DNA of 64,000 bases. Origin: Phytophthora vignae f. sp. vignae. Lineage: Eukaryota > Oomycota > Peronosporomycetes > Peronosporales > Peronosporaceae. Shown here in pieces: positions 19,976 through 32,051 of this stretch. The DNA lies in contig JABJUM010000029.1 of assembly GCA_016169955.1 (NCBI GenBank), positions 434,001 through 498,000 of the forward strand, given 5' to 3'. The position numbers were made by a program, and so were the translations under genes. The notes beneath the pieces were generated by a model, which was not told where the DNA came from, did not search any database, and saw only the letters and a list, made by a program, of their open reading frames with translations. Positions within the stretch are counted from its first letter, which is position 1. Every line of letters starts with the position of its first letter.

Positions 19976-21522
19976 GTGAGGCGAGGCGAGGCGGGTGAAC
20001 GCCTTTATCGTCCAGGGTGTATAGCTTGCGTGCCCAGCAAGGGTGAGTCCAAACGGAAAACCCAAGTGGGGGTCAGTCTCTAATTGGAATACGAGTATCC
20101 CGACCGGAGTTGGCGTGTGACCTTGTGCAATTCCTCTCGGTAGCGTTTATCTTCGGTAGGTCCGGAGTTCACCACCTGAGTTGATTTCACAGTATTAATC
20201 AGATACAGAATAATACAATCGCCCACGTTCGTTTCTAAACGGAGTCAATACAGCTGGGGGTCAGACTATTAGTGGAGTCGTCCCAATACACCAATCAATA
20301 CAAACAGAGAGTTAAACGATATGCAGCCGCTCTTATTCTTTCGGACCCTTGAGCGGTGGGTCTTCGGTCCAGTCGACAAAGCCTTATTCAGAACCCTGGT
20401 CAGTCCCAAACTCACTGGCTGATTCAAATCAATAATCGCGGACCACTCCCGACGCCGAACACTAGGATTCGTTCCGGGAGACCAATCGCTCCAAACACAA
20501 ATATACAGTCCTACCACACAGCAGTCTCTCAATCAAGTTCAAGGGGTGACTACTAACAACCTCCCAAACCGCAAGTTAATATGAAATGGGTTACCGTTCG
20601 GTTCGCCAACTGGAATATGAAATGGCGGATCACTCCTTGGCGCGCGTCGCCGCAGTCCCCACCAATTCTCTAGGTCGTAGTGGAGACTCGCACAACGGGC
20701 GCACGCGTGCCCGAGGTGACCTTATCCGCAAGAAACACGTCACCGGGCCCAGAGAATGACTTCCTGAGGCTTGGCCGGCCGACTTGTCACTCACAAGGCA
20801 AAACGAACTCTCTGTTGATTTTAGTGCTAGACGATCTCTACTAGCTATCTTTCCACATGCAGGCTTCACTTTTATCTTGGTTTCACTATGGGTCCGGGTG
20901 GCGTAATCATCTTGAACATCCGGAGACACGCAAGGAATCAGGCGACCCCTCGTGCATAACAGATCCTGGTCGGTCGTGCTGGCCGGTCGTTAACATCTTG
21001 TCCCAACTATACCTGAAGTTTCGAATCTTCGATGATGGGTGACCACTGGAGTTTTCCTCCGCAGATTCAAGGACCCATCCGGATCCAGAGTAGCTCTCCA
21101 TCTCAATCCAAATCCAGAACTCCAGCCATCCATCGGGAATACTGCTCACCATGGCGCCTCTGCGTCATCGCTTGGCCTCGATTCACGATCGGACGGCAAC
21201 AGCAACAGTGCACGTGCCTTCGGGAGCATCCACCACACACTAAGCACTCTGGCGCGTGCCAACAGATCGTCCTTCACAACGCTTCATCACTCGTAGCAGC
21301 CAAAATTGTCTGGAGCGCTTCGTCCAGATCCAAACCATGAATGCCAATCGAGTTCACTCACCGCGCCCCAGCCGCACTCATCTTAGAAGTAAGACGTCTT
21401 CCGGAGAGAACAATGACAGCGCCTTCCGGAATGAGGATCTTGAGTCCGGTCACTTCACTGATGATATGTCTGGGCAACGTTGGAGATGGCACTTGCGGAA
21501 ATTTGCAAATTGCCTCGCCACA
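19976..21522. mobile_element. 1.5-kb insertion within gypsy B, 3-bp target duplication
   Basis: Sits between integrase segments that are contiguous in gypsy A. CTG is duplicated at 19973-19975 and 21523-21525. The ends are imperfect inverted repeats (GTGAGGCGAGGC left; TGTGGCGAGGC from the right). There is no convincing ORF. Motif GGGGGTCAG occurs twice (about 20068 and 20254). A 3-bp duplication fits CACTA or Harbinger-type elements, but I cannot assign it. Confidence 0.6.
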
Positions 21523-22309
21523 CTGGCATCTGCATGATCCTTTTGCCTGTCGTGGCTCTCAGCCATTGCGTCACGCACATGTCGTAAGACACTCAAGCGC
21601 GTCGACAAGAAAGTGTCAACCTGTTTACGAACAGTAGTCTGGCTGACATCGGCTAGCCGATCAGCTAAATCGGCTTCCTATGCCCCACCAAGCCCGAGGC
21701 CACCACGTGCCGGCGTCAGCGGGACGCGGGGATAAGACAAGTGTTCACGTAGAACGGCGTGTAGCCGGTGGAGGGATGCACGGCGTTGTTCAACGCAAAC
21801 TCAACGAGTGGCAGGATAGCGCTCCAACACTTCGGCGTCTCAGCGCAAATGCTGCGGAGCACGTCCTCGACCACGCGATTCACTCGCTCCGTCTGACCAT
21901 CGGTCTGCAGGTGATCCGTCGTGGACACGTCCAACTTGGTCCCAAGCACCGCAAAGACCGCGCGCCAGAAGTTGCCCGTGAAGCGGGGGTCTCCGTCCGA
22001 GACTATCGACTCAGGGAGTCCGTGTTGTCGAAACACTCGGTCCAAGAACAGTGTCGCTGTACCTTTACCATCGATGGTATCCAGCGCAGCCGCAAGGTGA
22101 GCCATCTTGCTCAGTCGGTTCACAAAGACCACGACTCCAGTGTTGCCCGCCGCATCCACCGGCAGGCCAAACACAAAGTCCATACTCATGGATTGCCAAC
22201 AGCCCGAAGGGACAGGCAAGCCCGCCAACGGCGCTGCAGCATGGGGTGACGACTTCCCTCGCTGACACATCTCGCACGTGAGCACGTAAGTGCTCGTCCA
22301 CTTGTACAT
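21523..22309 (-). pseudogene. gypsy B integrase core
   Basis: The open frame 22309-21716 contains the zinc-finger Cys pair (CEMCQRGKSS), the first Asp (SMDFVFGLP), the second (IVSDGDPRFTG) and the Glu (TDGQTERVNRVVED), so the DDE triad is present. It stops inside the downstream part and is cut from the chromodomain by the 1.5-kb insertion. Here the frame is continuous through the position where gypsy A has an extra C. Confidence 0.85.
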
Positions 22310-24660
22310 CTTCGGTGGGTGCTCATCGAGCTGTAAGTCTTCTCTCGGCCAAGATGGCCAGCCAGCGGCGTGTCGTGGGCCTCATAGAGGATACGATACT
22401 TCAGATCCTCATCATGAGCGATGGCCACGCGTGGCGTGTCCTCGGAGCCAGTGCTGTAGAACAGCAGGCCGCCATCGAGGGTGTAGCGATGCAAACGTGC
22501 GCGCACTCGCGCCGACAATTCAATGTCCGAGTTTTGAAACTCCTTGCTCCCCAGAGCCTTCAGCAGCGCGACACAAGTGTCGTCCCTGGCATAAGCCGTT
22601 CGGATCAGATCCGGTAGTGACGAAGTCACGGTCGTCACATGAGCCAGCTCATAATCCGGCCTGCGCGACAGCGCGTCCACGAGGACATTCTGCCTGCCAG
22701 GCTTGTACTTCACCTCGAAGTTGTACTCCGCGAAGAAAGAGAGCCATCGGGCCATCCTTTGCGAGAGATGAGGCGACTGAGTCGCAGTGCGTAACGACGC
22801 ATGATCCGTGTAAATCACGAACGGCTGAGAGCCCAACAGGTGAACCCTGAACTTGACGAGCGCATACTTCATCGCAAGTAGCTCTTTGTCATGGACAGGA
22901 TAGTTCTTCTCAGCAGCCTTCAGCTGACGAGATTCGAACGCCTCAACGCGCTCGCGCCCCTCGGCGTCTGCTTGCAGCAGTGCACAGCCGATGGCAAAGC
23001 CCGAGGCGTCACAGACGACACTAAACGGACGAGCGGGGTCTGGCAAAGCCAGAATAGGCGCATGAGGAGACTGTTCTTAATTGCCGCTGTCCCAACACCA
23101 CTCCCCGTCCTTCTTCAGGAGATTGGAGAGTGGCCGAGCCATCTCAGCGTAGTTTTCGCTGTACTTGTGCAAGTAATTGGCCAAGCCAAGCCACTTGCGA
23201 AGATCCTTCTGGTTCTTGGGAACCGGCCAGTCAACAATGGCATTGACCTTGACCGGGTCGGCCCTCAGGCCACGCTTCCCGATGAAGCACCCTAAGAAGG
23301 GGATCTCTTCCGCTCCGAAGATGCATTTGTCAATGTTGGCGTACAACTTGTTTTGACGCATGCATTCGAGCACAGCACGCAGGTGCTCGACATGGTTCTC
23401 CATATCAGTCTTTCCGTGCTCCGCATGACTGTGGACAAAGATGTCATCGAAGTACGTTTGCGCGTACGCCCGATGGGGCCTGAAGAGCTGCGTCACAAGA
23501 CGATTAAACGTCGCTGGCGCGTTCGAAAGCCCTTGGAGCATCACCTACCACTCCCAGAGCATGCCGCTCGGAGTACTCACCGCAGTGAGAGGAATGTCGC
23601 TCGTCCTCATGAGCAATTGGTAGTAGCCATCGACCAAGTCGAGCGCACTGTACATCGTACATCCTGCCATGTTGTTCTGAAGAACGTCCTTCCGAGGAAT
23701 TGGCGTCTGCGCCGGAATGGTGGCGGCATTCAGCTTGTTGAAAGCATGCACGATACGCCACTTGCCATTCGGCTTTCTGACACAGAACGTCGGCGTAGAG
23801 TGCGGAGACTTACTCTCACGCACCACGCCCGCCTCGTGCTTCGCACGGAAGAAAGCGTCAATGACGTCACACTGCTCCTTCGCCAAGGGCCACTGCCTCG
23901 TCACGCAGTACTTCGTTCCCCGAATGAGATCGATTTCATGTCGGACACCTCGGTCCAGAGGTAGCCCCGAGGGCGGTTCCTTCGAGACCACGTCCTCGTA
24001 ATCTCTCACCACGTGATACAAGGGATCCGACGGGTTCTTCAGGATCGCCGATCCGCTCCGCGCATTCAGCGCCTTCTTGGTGTCCTCCAGGGCAGCTTCA
24101 TCCAGAAACGAGGCCGAGTTCAACTCTTCTTCAGGTCGTATGACCGCCACCTCAGCCAAGTCTCCAGCCTTCAAGGCTTTGCCAAACTCGGCCGAGGACA
24201 TCTCGTCCAGCTCTAGGAGAGCAGACAGTGAGGGCAAGTCGTTGGGACTGATATCTCCGTTGACGTCGCCCGTCACTCCATTCACGAGTGTGTAGAGCTG
24301 CTCGTTCTCGTGGGGAGCCTCACCGCTCGACACGCCCTTCTCGACTCGTGAGACTGCAGACGCCTTGCGTCGCGCAGCCAGCGCTTTGCGGTGCTGCCGC
24401 CTCTTCATGGACACTGTCCGCCCAGAAGAGCTCCGTGATTTCGCGTGCTTCTTGATGCCAGGTGTCACCACATCATTCAGCTCCAGAGGAGCACCAGTGT
24501 CTTTACCGACACTCAGCGAAGGGCTGCGCGACCCGCAGCCTCCACTCAGTGGATTACGTGTCACTCCACGATCTCCATCCGGGCCGAGCCCCGTGTCCCT
24601 CGGCATTCTTGTCGACCGCACCTTCACTGGCACGCAGCAGGGCATTGCCCTCAGACGCAC
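22186..24660 (-). pseudogene. gypsy B reverse transcriptase and RNase H
   Basis: Three minus frames: 24660-23545 (linker and RT palm with YQLLMRTSDIPLTA), 23544-23077 (RT with YFDDIFVHS catalytic Asp pair, thumb) and 23046-22186 (RNase H with FSVVCDASGFAIG and YTDHASLR, then the start of the integrase zinc finger). A TAG at the first boundary and a frame break near 23060 separate them. Otherwise very close to gypsy A. Confidence 0.88.
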
Positions 24661-24778
24661 ACCTGCTCAGCGGAATTCGTGCCGCTCCACCTGCCGTCCA
24701 CGAGCCACGCTCGTAACGCTCGTTCACGACACACGCAGTGTCCACCAACTCGGAAACTCCGATGTCTAGCACATTAAC

Positions 24779-25597
24779 CTACTCGGTCCAGTGCTCGCGC
24801 CAGAAGCGCTTCTGCTTCCTAGCAGAGGTGATTTCATGACTCGTCAATGCTCCGCCAGGAGAGCAGTGCGTAGCACCAAGGGTTTTCGACCGCCAATCGA
24901 TCCAAGGCTCATGGCGTTCCAGCCATGTCATACCAAGGATGAGATCATATCTCGAATCGAGGTCTAGTACCAGACAGCGTTCCACGCTATCAAAATCTAA
25001 AAACTTCGCGCCCAAGTCCACAGGGACTTTAGGCACCGTGACCCGAGTGCCCGTCGCGAGACGAACAGTGACGATGTCACTTCCACGCGCTACCAGCGCC
25101 TCAGCATAAAGCTGACTTCCGTCCATCGTGGAACGTCGGGCGTAATTACCCGACGCTCCCGAATCGATCAAAATCGTCCATGGCTTTGTGAAGCCCTTCA
25201 CCCAAGCCTGGACAACTAGCAAGCCCGGCTTGCATACACGTTCCGTGTTATAGAGTACGGGTCTCTTCGGGGCTAAGTCCTGTCGACCTCCACCTCTCCG
25301 AGGCTCAATAGAACTTAGTTCTTCCCCAGTAGGCCGCCCCGCGCCTACTGGGTTTTCTGTTTCCCCGAGACGAACCAGAACCCTGGCTCGAACCCGAAGA
25401 GCGGCTTGCCGAAGCCTGGCGCTGGAAGCGCAGAGGACATCCTGCGCGCAGGTGACGCGTGTCACCACAGATAAAGCACCGGCGGATGCCGCGCCGCTGC
25501 TCAGCAGCACGAAGCTCGGCTTCTTCGTCTTCAGCATAGCTGAGGTCCATAGGCTCCGGACCGTTCGACGAACTGGTGTGAGGAGCGTTTCACCCAA
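24779..25597 (-). pseudogene. gypsy B protease region
   Basis: Frame +1 relative to gag, overlapping the gag 3' end, as in gypsy A. The aspartic protease active site is LIDSGASGNYARR near 25165, and the downstream flap-and-core segment RYDLILGMTWLERHEP is intact. This copy keeps the 13 nt and 2 nt that gypsy A has lost. Confidence 0.85.
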
Positions 25598-26299
25598 GTA
25601 TTGACGACTTGAAGTTGTGCTCCGCGTTCAACGCGATGCTCACAGCCTCTTCAAAAGAGCTTGGGTGAGTACGGAAGACCTCCGTCCTGGCCACGCCAGT
25701 GCGAAGTCCCTCCATAAACACCGTGACGATGACTACCTCAGCCAGAGGCTCGGCAGACATGCCCGCAATGAGAGTTCTCAACTCCTGGACATAGTCCACC
25801 AGCTCCTTCTTGCCCTGCCGGGTAGCCAGGAAGCGCGAGCGTACGCGATACGCCTCGTTAGGCGGAGCGAACACCCGGGACAACTGCTGCTTCAGCCGGT
25901 CCCACGTCGGGAAGGCACCGAGCTTCGAGATAGCTAGCGCCACGCGCTGCGACTCCGTCCGGAGTAGAGCTGAGCTCATAGCCATCTCGACTTCACGGGT
26001 CCAAAGCATTAAGCTTTCCCCTTCCTTGCCTTCGAAGTTCTTCACGCTCAACATGAGCGGCTTGGGTCTTGTTCCCGCGTCGGACGACGTAGCGGGCGCT
26101 TGAGGCGCTGTGGCCGTTGCCATCCTCTGCTGGTGGTGCTCTAACAGAGCATTCTCGTAGCTTGAAAACGCCTCGAGACGCGCGTTCACCGCGTTGGGGG
26201 CTTGTTGCGCAAGTTGTGTCACGCCCTCCGGGTCCAACTAGGACATAAGCTATTAAGCGCATCCTGCTGGTTCGGGAGCAAGTGAGCGAACTGCTCCAT
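25305..26299 (-). pseudogene. gypsy B gag
   Basis: Matches gypsy A gag. The ATG at 26299 is followed by a premature TAG after about 20 codons, and the frame then stays open (26237-25590) to a shift near 25590. The zinc knuckle CFICGDTRHLRAGC is kept in 25550-25305. It lacks 16 codons present in gypsy A (the stretch around REWALTSG). Structural protein of the virus-like particle in intact elements. Confidence 0.85.
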
Positions 26300-26360
26300 T
26301 CTCCACAGAGGGTCAGTCTATGCAGACTCAGGTGTCGGATTGACTACAAGTGCTACCAAG

Positions 26361-26733
26361 TGCAGCGGGGCTGCCGTAGCTTTAGCATCAGAGGAAGACG
26401 TAACAGACTCACAGAGTCTCAGCTTAAGAAAGCCCGTTCTAATACCAGAACGCACGAGTCCGTACTCCTTACGGACTCCAAGAGTCAACCCTTAACTCTT
26501 TACTGTGAATCTCAAACTGAATGTATTTCTCCTTATCGCGGCAGAGCCGCCTTCGGTGTAAATGTATCTGGTTCACTATCTAGCATAGTGAACCCTAGTC
26601 GTATGCATAACCTATGGCTTTGACGCCATGTACTGATTCTCCTACTGAAATAGGTTTAGACAGTGTGCACCTCACAAGCCTGTGTGCCCCACACTTCGTA
26701 ACCCTTCGGGTAACTCTCGTGTAACCCCGTTAA
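26361..26733 (-). repeat. 5' LTR of gypsy B
   Basis: About 373 bp, matching the gypsy A LTRs with scattered substitutions. The last bases read CCCCGTTAAA instead of CCCCGTTACA, so the very end is mutated. Confidence 0.85.
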
Positions 26734-27213
26734 ATGCTTCACATTTTTACGATACTTTTGACGCGTAAATACGCCTGGTCCTGTATGGCTTACACAAAGC
26801 ATGCATATTTAAACCTCAAAATGAAGGTTATTCACTCATGGATGGCCTCTGGCTGCCACAAAGGACCAGGCGGTCTCACTCTTGTTTTTTGGCTCGTAAA
26901 GGACAAGTCGCTCGCTCAACTAACCGCCTGCGTGCTCGGTTGACTACATGTTTGTATGCCTGTGTGCTCGTACGATATGCAGCTGCTACCGCTGCCGTAC
27001 TAGCTTGTGTTGAGGTTAACTTTGCTGTCCCGCAAGGAGGTTAAGCTAGTGTTCGATGCTGTACTCAAATTGCATGTTCGTGTACTCTGGATGAGGTTAA
27101 CTTTGCTGTTCCATTTTGGAGGTTAAGCTTAGTGTTCAATCGGTGCTACTACTGCATATCTCTCTGCCTAAGATACTTAAGCTTGTAATACACCTGATGT
27201 TTCTCCGCCCAAC
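26734..27213. other. intergenic with a direct repeat pair
   Basis: No gene. Two copies of a roughly 45-bp motif, GAGGTTAACTTTGCTGT... followed by GGAGGTTAAGCT (about 27013-27052 and 27092-27133), 80 bp apart. Confidence 0.5.
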
Positions 27214-29880
27214 TCATCCTTCCGTGTTGTTCAGCGTGTTGTCTTCCACAGCCTCGTCCTCGATGAACTTCTTGCGGAACAGCAGGCGGCGCTTTTCCTT
27301 AAAAGCAGCGATGGCCGTTTGTTGACGTGTGCGCAAGGCTCCCACGTCGGCTCCCAGTTTACCAGGTAGTACGTCTTGCCCTTCACGCGCTTTCAGTTCC
27401 ACAGTTCGCGCACGTGGTGTTGCTTCTCGTCGTTGTCTTCGGTTTCTTCGTCGTCAGCTGGAGGCGGGGCAAGCAGCCACTCGCGTACGTCGTCAAGGTC
27501 CGCACGGCGTTTCTTCCGCTCCGCCAGGGCAGCATAGATGACGTCGATGGCTTCAGCAACAAGCTGGCGGAGGCAACGACTGTACTCATGGTGAGTCGTA
27601 GATGCCGGATTGCTTGATCGCTAACGCGGATGTTGTGTGCCTTGCTGGCAGCGCCTTGAACTCCTTCCTGGAGCTGACGATGTTCTTGATAGATTTGGCG
27701 ACGGGTGTAATGGCAGATGTGCGCGTAGTAGAGTGTGGAAGGCAAAGTGACAAGCGCCGCACCGACGTACAATTCAAGGACAAGGAAATTTGAATGGCTC
27801 GGGGAACGCACTGGTAAATTCATGCGGGCTGACTATTTCTCCGAGGATGTTGGTAGTGTGTGCAGGAGCAGGATCAACGATGCAGCTTGAAGCTGATTGT
27901 AGCGGCCGACTTGGGTGTTGAGTTGTCCAGCTCTGTAAAGCTTGCGCATGGACTTGAGGACATTCTAGGCCCCGCGGGCATTGATATCGTGGTCCCGCAG
28001 AAATGACAGCAGCTCCTTCTTAGCGGTAGCACCAAGCTTCAGTACGTCGTCACGATACTGCGGAGACTTCTCGTCGAGCTCGAAGCCTTCGGCAAGGAAG
28101 ATCTTCAAGAACGCGACGATCCGCTTAGTGTTGGACCTCTTCTGCTTCGTCGCAGCGTCAGTTGAGCTTCACATGCGTGGGTCTTGAGCGTACCACGAGA
28201 ACCCGGCATCCTTCAGACTGGTAGCTGCAGAGGTATGTCGTCGCTTGACCGGGGGCTCATTGTTGCTGACTTCCTCACTCGCTTCATCTTCTTGTGTTCG
28301 CTTCTTGTTGTTGTAGATCGTCGCTTCCATCAGTGTCAAACGGGTGTCGAGCTTTTGGTTGACATGGATTAACTGTTCAATCAAGGCGGCTTGGTTAAGA
28401 AACATGGGATGCATGGTGATGTCAGCTTCAGCGTCGTTACTCTTGATGATTTCCGGTTTGGGGTCACAGGCCAGGTGCGACGCCCACGCGAGCAGCTCAC
28501 TAACTAACATAGCAGCCGTTCTCCGTCGCGCAAGCTTCCATGCGCTGAACAGCCAGGCCTTCCGGGGCAAGCGACTTCAACTCCGGATAGTGGCGCAGAA
28601 GGTATACCATCAGCGTGTCGACTACCCGTGTGTTCAAATTGTACTGCGCAGTCTGCATCCCGGACGAAGAGAGAAATAGCGATGAAGCCATCGAGCGGAT
28701 TCTTGCCTGCGAGCCAGAGTCCAAGGTGTCCAGCGAAAGGAGAGGCACGGTTGCATCTGGATCGCGGCTGCTCAAGACTCGAGCAACCTTGTGGTCTTTT
28801 GACGGCGTGTTGAACACGTACGCGAAGGCCTTATTTGTCGCGGTCATGTTCCAGGCGCCGCGGTCGAAGATCCACTGCACACCCATCCCAGCTCCATTGG
28901 CATGTTGTACCCCTCCCCGACGAAAAGAGTGAGACGTCAAGCGCTCAGCGACTCCGGCGGCTTTCACGACTTTGTCAAGAACGCGATTGACGACTGTGAA
29001 TACCGGGTGCAGTGTCGGATGCATTGGCTTCGCCTGTCCGAGAGGGTTCAGCTTGGTCTGGCAGGATGGCTTCCGGATGATCCATCAAGTCGATGAGCGG
29101 GGGGGCGGTGTGAGCCCGACCTGGCGAGCTGTGGCCTGCTCTGGAAGCTGGCCCAACAGCGACGCTCTCGGTGAGGTCTGGGTGACCAATGCAATCGCAA
29201 TCGCAAGAAGTGGGCAGGTGGCGAAATCGTCGTCAGGGAAGAGCGAAAGCCCTTGTTCTTCAGACGCGGATGAAGCGGATGAAGAAGATGTCCCCTGAGC
29301 CGATGGAGAGATTCGCCTTCCGGAGCAGCGTGAGGTCAGAAGCGCGCCCGAAGAGAAACCACAGCAGGCACAGCAGGGCTGCGTCCTGGTATTGAGCCGA
29401 ACTAACAGCAGTTGAATAGAGATGTACCATCATCTGCTTGAGCGCCTTCTTCGTACATGCTGGGTCCTTGTTGACGAAAGCTCCCGACTCTCGCTTCATG
29501 CAGTAGCGCTCGAGAACTTGACCTTTCTTGAGCAGAGCCTTGTTCACCGCCACGCGGTGCTGGGGTGAACCGTTCCAGCAGCCAGTTCTTGGCCTGGCGG
29601 AAGTAGTGCATGACCCAGTGGCGGGCCAAAGGCTGGCCCTTGCGACCCTCTTTGAACGCAAGGTACATTCCAAACTTGTCGACAACAGCTTCCAGGACAC
29701 GAGGGCGCTCTCGCGTTCAGGCTCATCTTGGGTCGGAGATGTCGGAGCTTGAGTGTTATTCGAGAAATATGCGAATGACTTGCTCTCTGTAGGGGGGTAT
29801 CGATAACTTGTGTGGTCCCTCCGACTCAACACGTCGGAGCTGTGGCTGTGGTGTATCCATGAATCAACAAAGCCCGTCAT
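27214..29880 (-). pseudogene. Crypton-like tyrosine recombinase, broken
   Basis: Reads right to left from an ATG at 29880. Recognisable parts are a first catalytic segment with FLFGRASDLTLLRK near 29330 (active-site Arg), a second with LTSHSFRRGG near 28930 (HxxR box) and AFAYVF near 28830 (likely nucleophilic Tyr). Together these are the R...HxxR...Y layout of tyrosine recombinases as found in oomycete Cryptons. A 1-nt loss near 29700 shifts the N-terminal part, more shifts follow at 29260 and 28500, and the region 28170-27214 is only patchily open. Cryptons move by recombination of a circular intermediate without TIRs. Dead copy. Confidence 0.75.
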
Positions 29881-30549
29881 TGGCCAAAATTATTCTGTAC
29901 GAGTCGTTTGGTTGGTTAAACAATTATTTTTGCCAAGACATTCATCTGATTGGCTGTTTCGACATATAGTGAAATCAAGTGAGGTCGGAGATTAAACTAT
30001 ATTCATCTATATCTTCCGTCGATATGTGTAGTGCTTGGCAAGCCCAGGGCTGCCGAAAATAGCATGGCCATAAAAATAATATTTTTTGTGGCGGGCCAAA
30101 GGCTGGCCCTTGCGACCCTCTTTGAACGCAAGGTACATTCCAAACTTGTCGACAACAGCTTCCAGGACACGAGGGGCGCTCTCGCGTTCAGGCTCATCTT
30201 GGGTCGGAGATGTCGGAGCTTGAGTGTTATTCGAGAAATATGCGAATGACTTGCTCTCTGTAGGGGGGTATCGATAACTTGTGAGGTCCCTCCGACTCAA
30301 CACGTCGGAGCTGTGGCTGTGGTGTATCCATGAATCAACAAAGCCCGTCATTGGCCAAAATTATTCTGTACGAGTCGTTTGGTTGGTTAAACAATTATTT
30401 TTGCCAAGACATTCATCTGATTGGCTGTTTCGACATATAGTGAAATCAAGTGAGGTCGGAGATTAAACTATATTCATCTATATCTTCCGTCGATATGTGT
30501 AGTGCTTGGCAAGCCCAGGGCTGCCGAAAATAGCATGGCCATAAAAATA
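29619..30549. repeat. tandem duplication of about 461 bp
   Basis: 29619-30079 and 30088-30549 are near-identical direct copies separated by ATATTTTTT, both ending GCCATAAAAATAA. The unit covers the first part of the Crypton ORF and its upstream region. The distal copy keeps an extra G that puts the N-terminal frame right, whereas the copy attached to the rest of the Crypton lacks it. Confidence 0.85.
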
Positions 30550-31561
30550 ACTAGAGTCCATCAATGCTTGCTGGAGAGAGGCTGTCTATACTTTGCTTCG
30601 CAAAGTTTAGGACTCGCCCCCTGCCTTGGATAACCTAGTTTCGTGAACTTCGGTACATGCAATGAATAAACGCCCAGAACTTCCTTTTAAGGACTTTTAA
30701 AAAGAAAAGAGATACGTTACGATTTCGCGCGAAAAACTATATTTGACAAAACTGACACCTCTTTTACGTACGATTCTAGTGACTAACCCAAATTATTAAG
30801 CATGTCTGTCTGCTGCAATGCTTTGGGACGTCACGGGCGCTTGGTAATGGCTGGGAGTAAACAATAAGGTGCCCACGGATGAGCTGAACGCACTACCGAA
30901 GAGCGGTTGGTTGCTGCTCATCTACCACTACAAGGACTTGTAAACTAACCGTAGAGTACAATAAAAATCTTGTTGAGTTGCAGCTCTTCTTCTAGGATGC
31001 AGGGCCGGGCGCGTTCTTCTTGCTCTTGCTGCCACCGTCGCCGTCGCCATCTCCACCGTCGGCACCGTCGAACGGGGTGTGAGGCAGGTCGCCATAGGTG
31101 GCGTCCGTATCTGTGCGGACCCGCTCCTCGAGAGATCATCCGCACACCTTCTCGTACAGCTCCTGCACGCGTGGAGCTCAGCCTATCAAAAAGACCCTTC
31201 CCCATCTCGAAGTAGTCGGTGATCGCTGCGTCTGGCTCCAGTGCCAAGGGGCTGCCAGCAGGAACGCAAAAGAGTTAGCGTCACCCGCAAAAGTTGCTGC
31301 CAGCAAGAAGAGGCGCCAGCGCATACGCACGTACCGGCGCCTCGGTCGCGTAGCCGCTAAAGCGGCACACGCAGCTTCCGATAGGTCGTTCATGTACTTC
31401 ATCTTGTAGGTCGCGGCTGGAGAACAGGTTGCACACACAACCGGGTGCGTCCGCGTATAAAAAAGACCTCAAGACGACTCGAAGACGACTGCGCTCGAAG
31501 GAAGTGGCGAAGGGAGAATAGTTTTTTTTTTTTGATAAACGTACGGTGCAGTGACTTATAA
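30550..31561. other. intergenic, weak minus-strand frames only
   Basis: Minus frames at 31438-31178 and 31247-30945 overlap and share no recognisable domain. A T11 run is at 31521-31532. The last 5 bases before 31567 (GTCGC) are the copia A target site. Confidence 0.4.
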
Positions 31562-31566
31562 GTCGC

Positions 31567-31976
31567 TACGAGACTTGGCTGCGAGCCAGGTCGCTGTGGC
31601 TGCAGGAACACGCTTGCGGAGTGTGTGTCCCGCAGTTAGGTTGAAGTGGTGGTTGTGAGTGACGGTGACTGGAAGGGAGAATTCTGGAGAGAGGTCCGCG
31701 GACTTCTAGGAATTGCTCGTGCACGAGTGCACTCCCTACGTTGCAGGGACCAGTATAGTCAAAGTAGGTCTACGGGGGTTTTGAGGCTTGCGAAGCTTTC
31801 CCCTACACAACAACACTTAAAGAACACGGATCATTCTTGATTTTGACCTGAACTGAGTACATTGAGGTTTCCTAGCTTGCTGTTACGGACACCACCAAGT
31901 GCGTTAGTGGTGTGTGCATTCTTGACCTACGTGCCGCGCACCGGAGCGCAGTGCTTTTGAGAATCTCGGTCTCTTA
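31567..31976 (+). repeat. 5' LTR of copia A
   Basis: 410 bp, TACGAG...CTCTTA. It contains the block GGGGGTTTTGAGGC...GCTTTCCCCTACA also present in copia B, likely the R region or a conserved promoter part. Confidence 0.93.
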
Positions 31977-31988
31977 GGTTATGAGCCC
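31977..31988 (+). promoter_or_regulatory. primer-binding site of copia A, complementary to the initiator tRNA-Met anticodon arm
   Basis: GGTTATGAGCCC follows the LTR without a gap. It is the reverse complement of GGGCTCATAACC, the anticodon stem-loop (CAT anticodon) of initiator tRNA-Met, not of the tRNA 3' end. Drosophila copia and yeast Ty5 are known to prime from such a half-tRNA. A copia-family oomycete element using the same device fits the sequence well. Confidence 0.8.
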
Positions 31989-32051
31989 AAGGGGCTTTGG
32001 TGGTGAACGAGGTCTTGAACGAAGTGCACAATGGAGTATGGAGCTCTCTAA

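Larger units (their letters stand above)
17748..26733 (-). mobile_element. Ty3/gypsy chromovirus-type element B, decayed
   Basis: Same family as gypsy A (38242-46562) on the opposite strand. Order from right: LTR, gag, protease, RT, RNase H, integrase, chromodomain, then the region of the antisense ORF, then a truncated LTR. Every ORF is broken. It has lost the U3 end of its 3' LTR and the adjacent internal segment (join at about 18018), 48 nt in gag, and gained a 1.5-kb insertion. No target-site duplication could be found, consistent with rearrangement after insertion. Confidence 0.9.

Noticed and set aside
17743..26740. Target-site duplication for gypsy B
   Set aside because: Flanks CGTTC and ATGCT do not match in any register I tried; the left LTR is rearranged.
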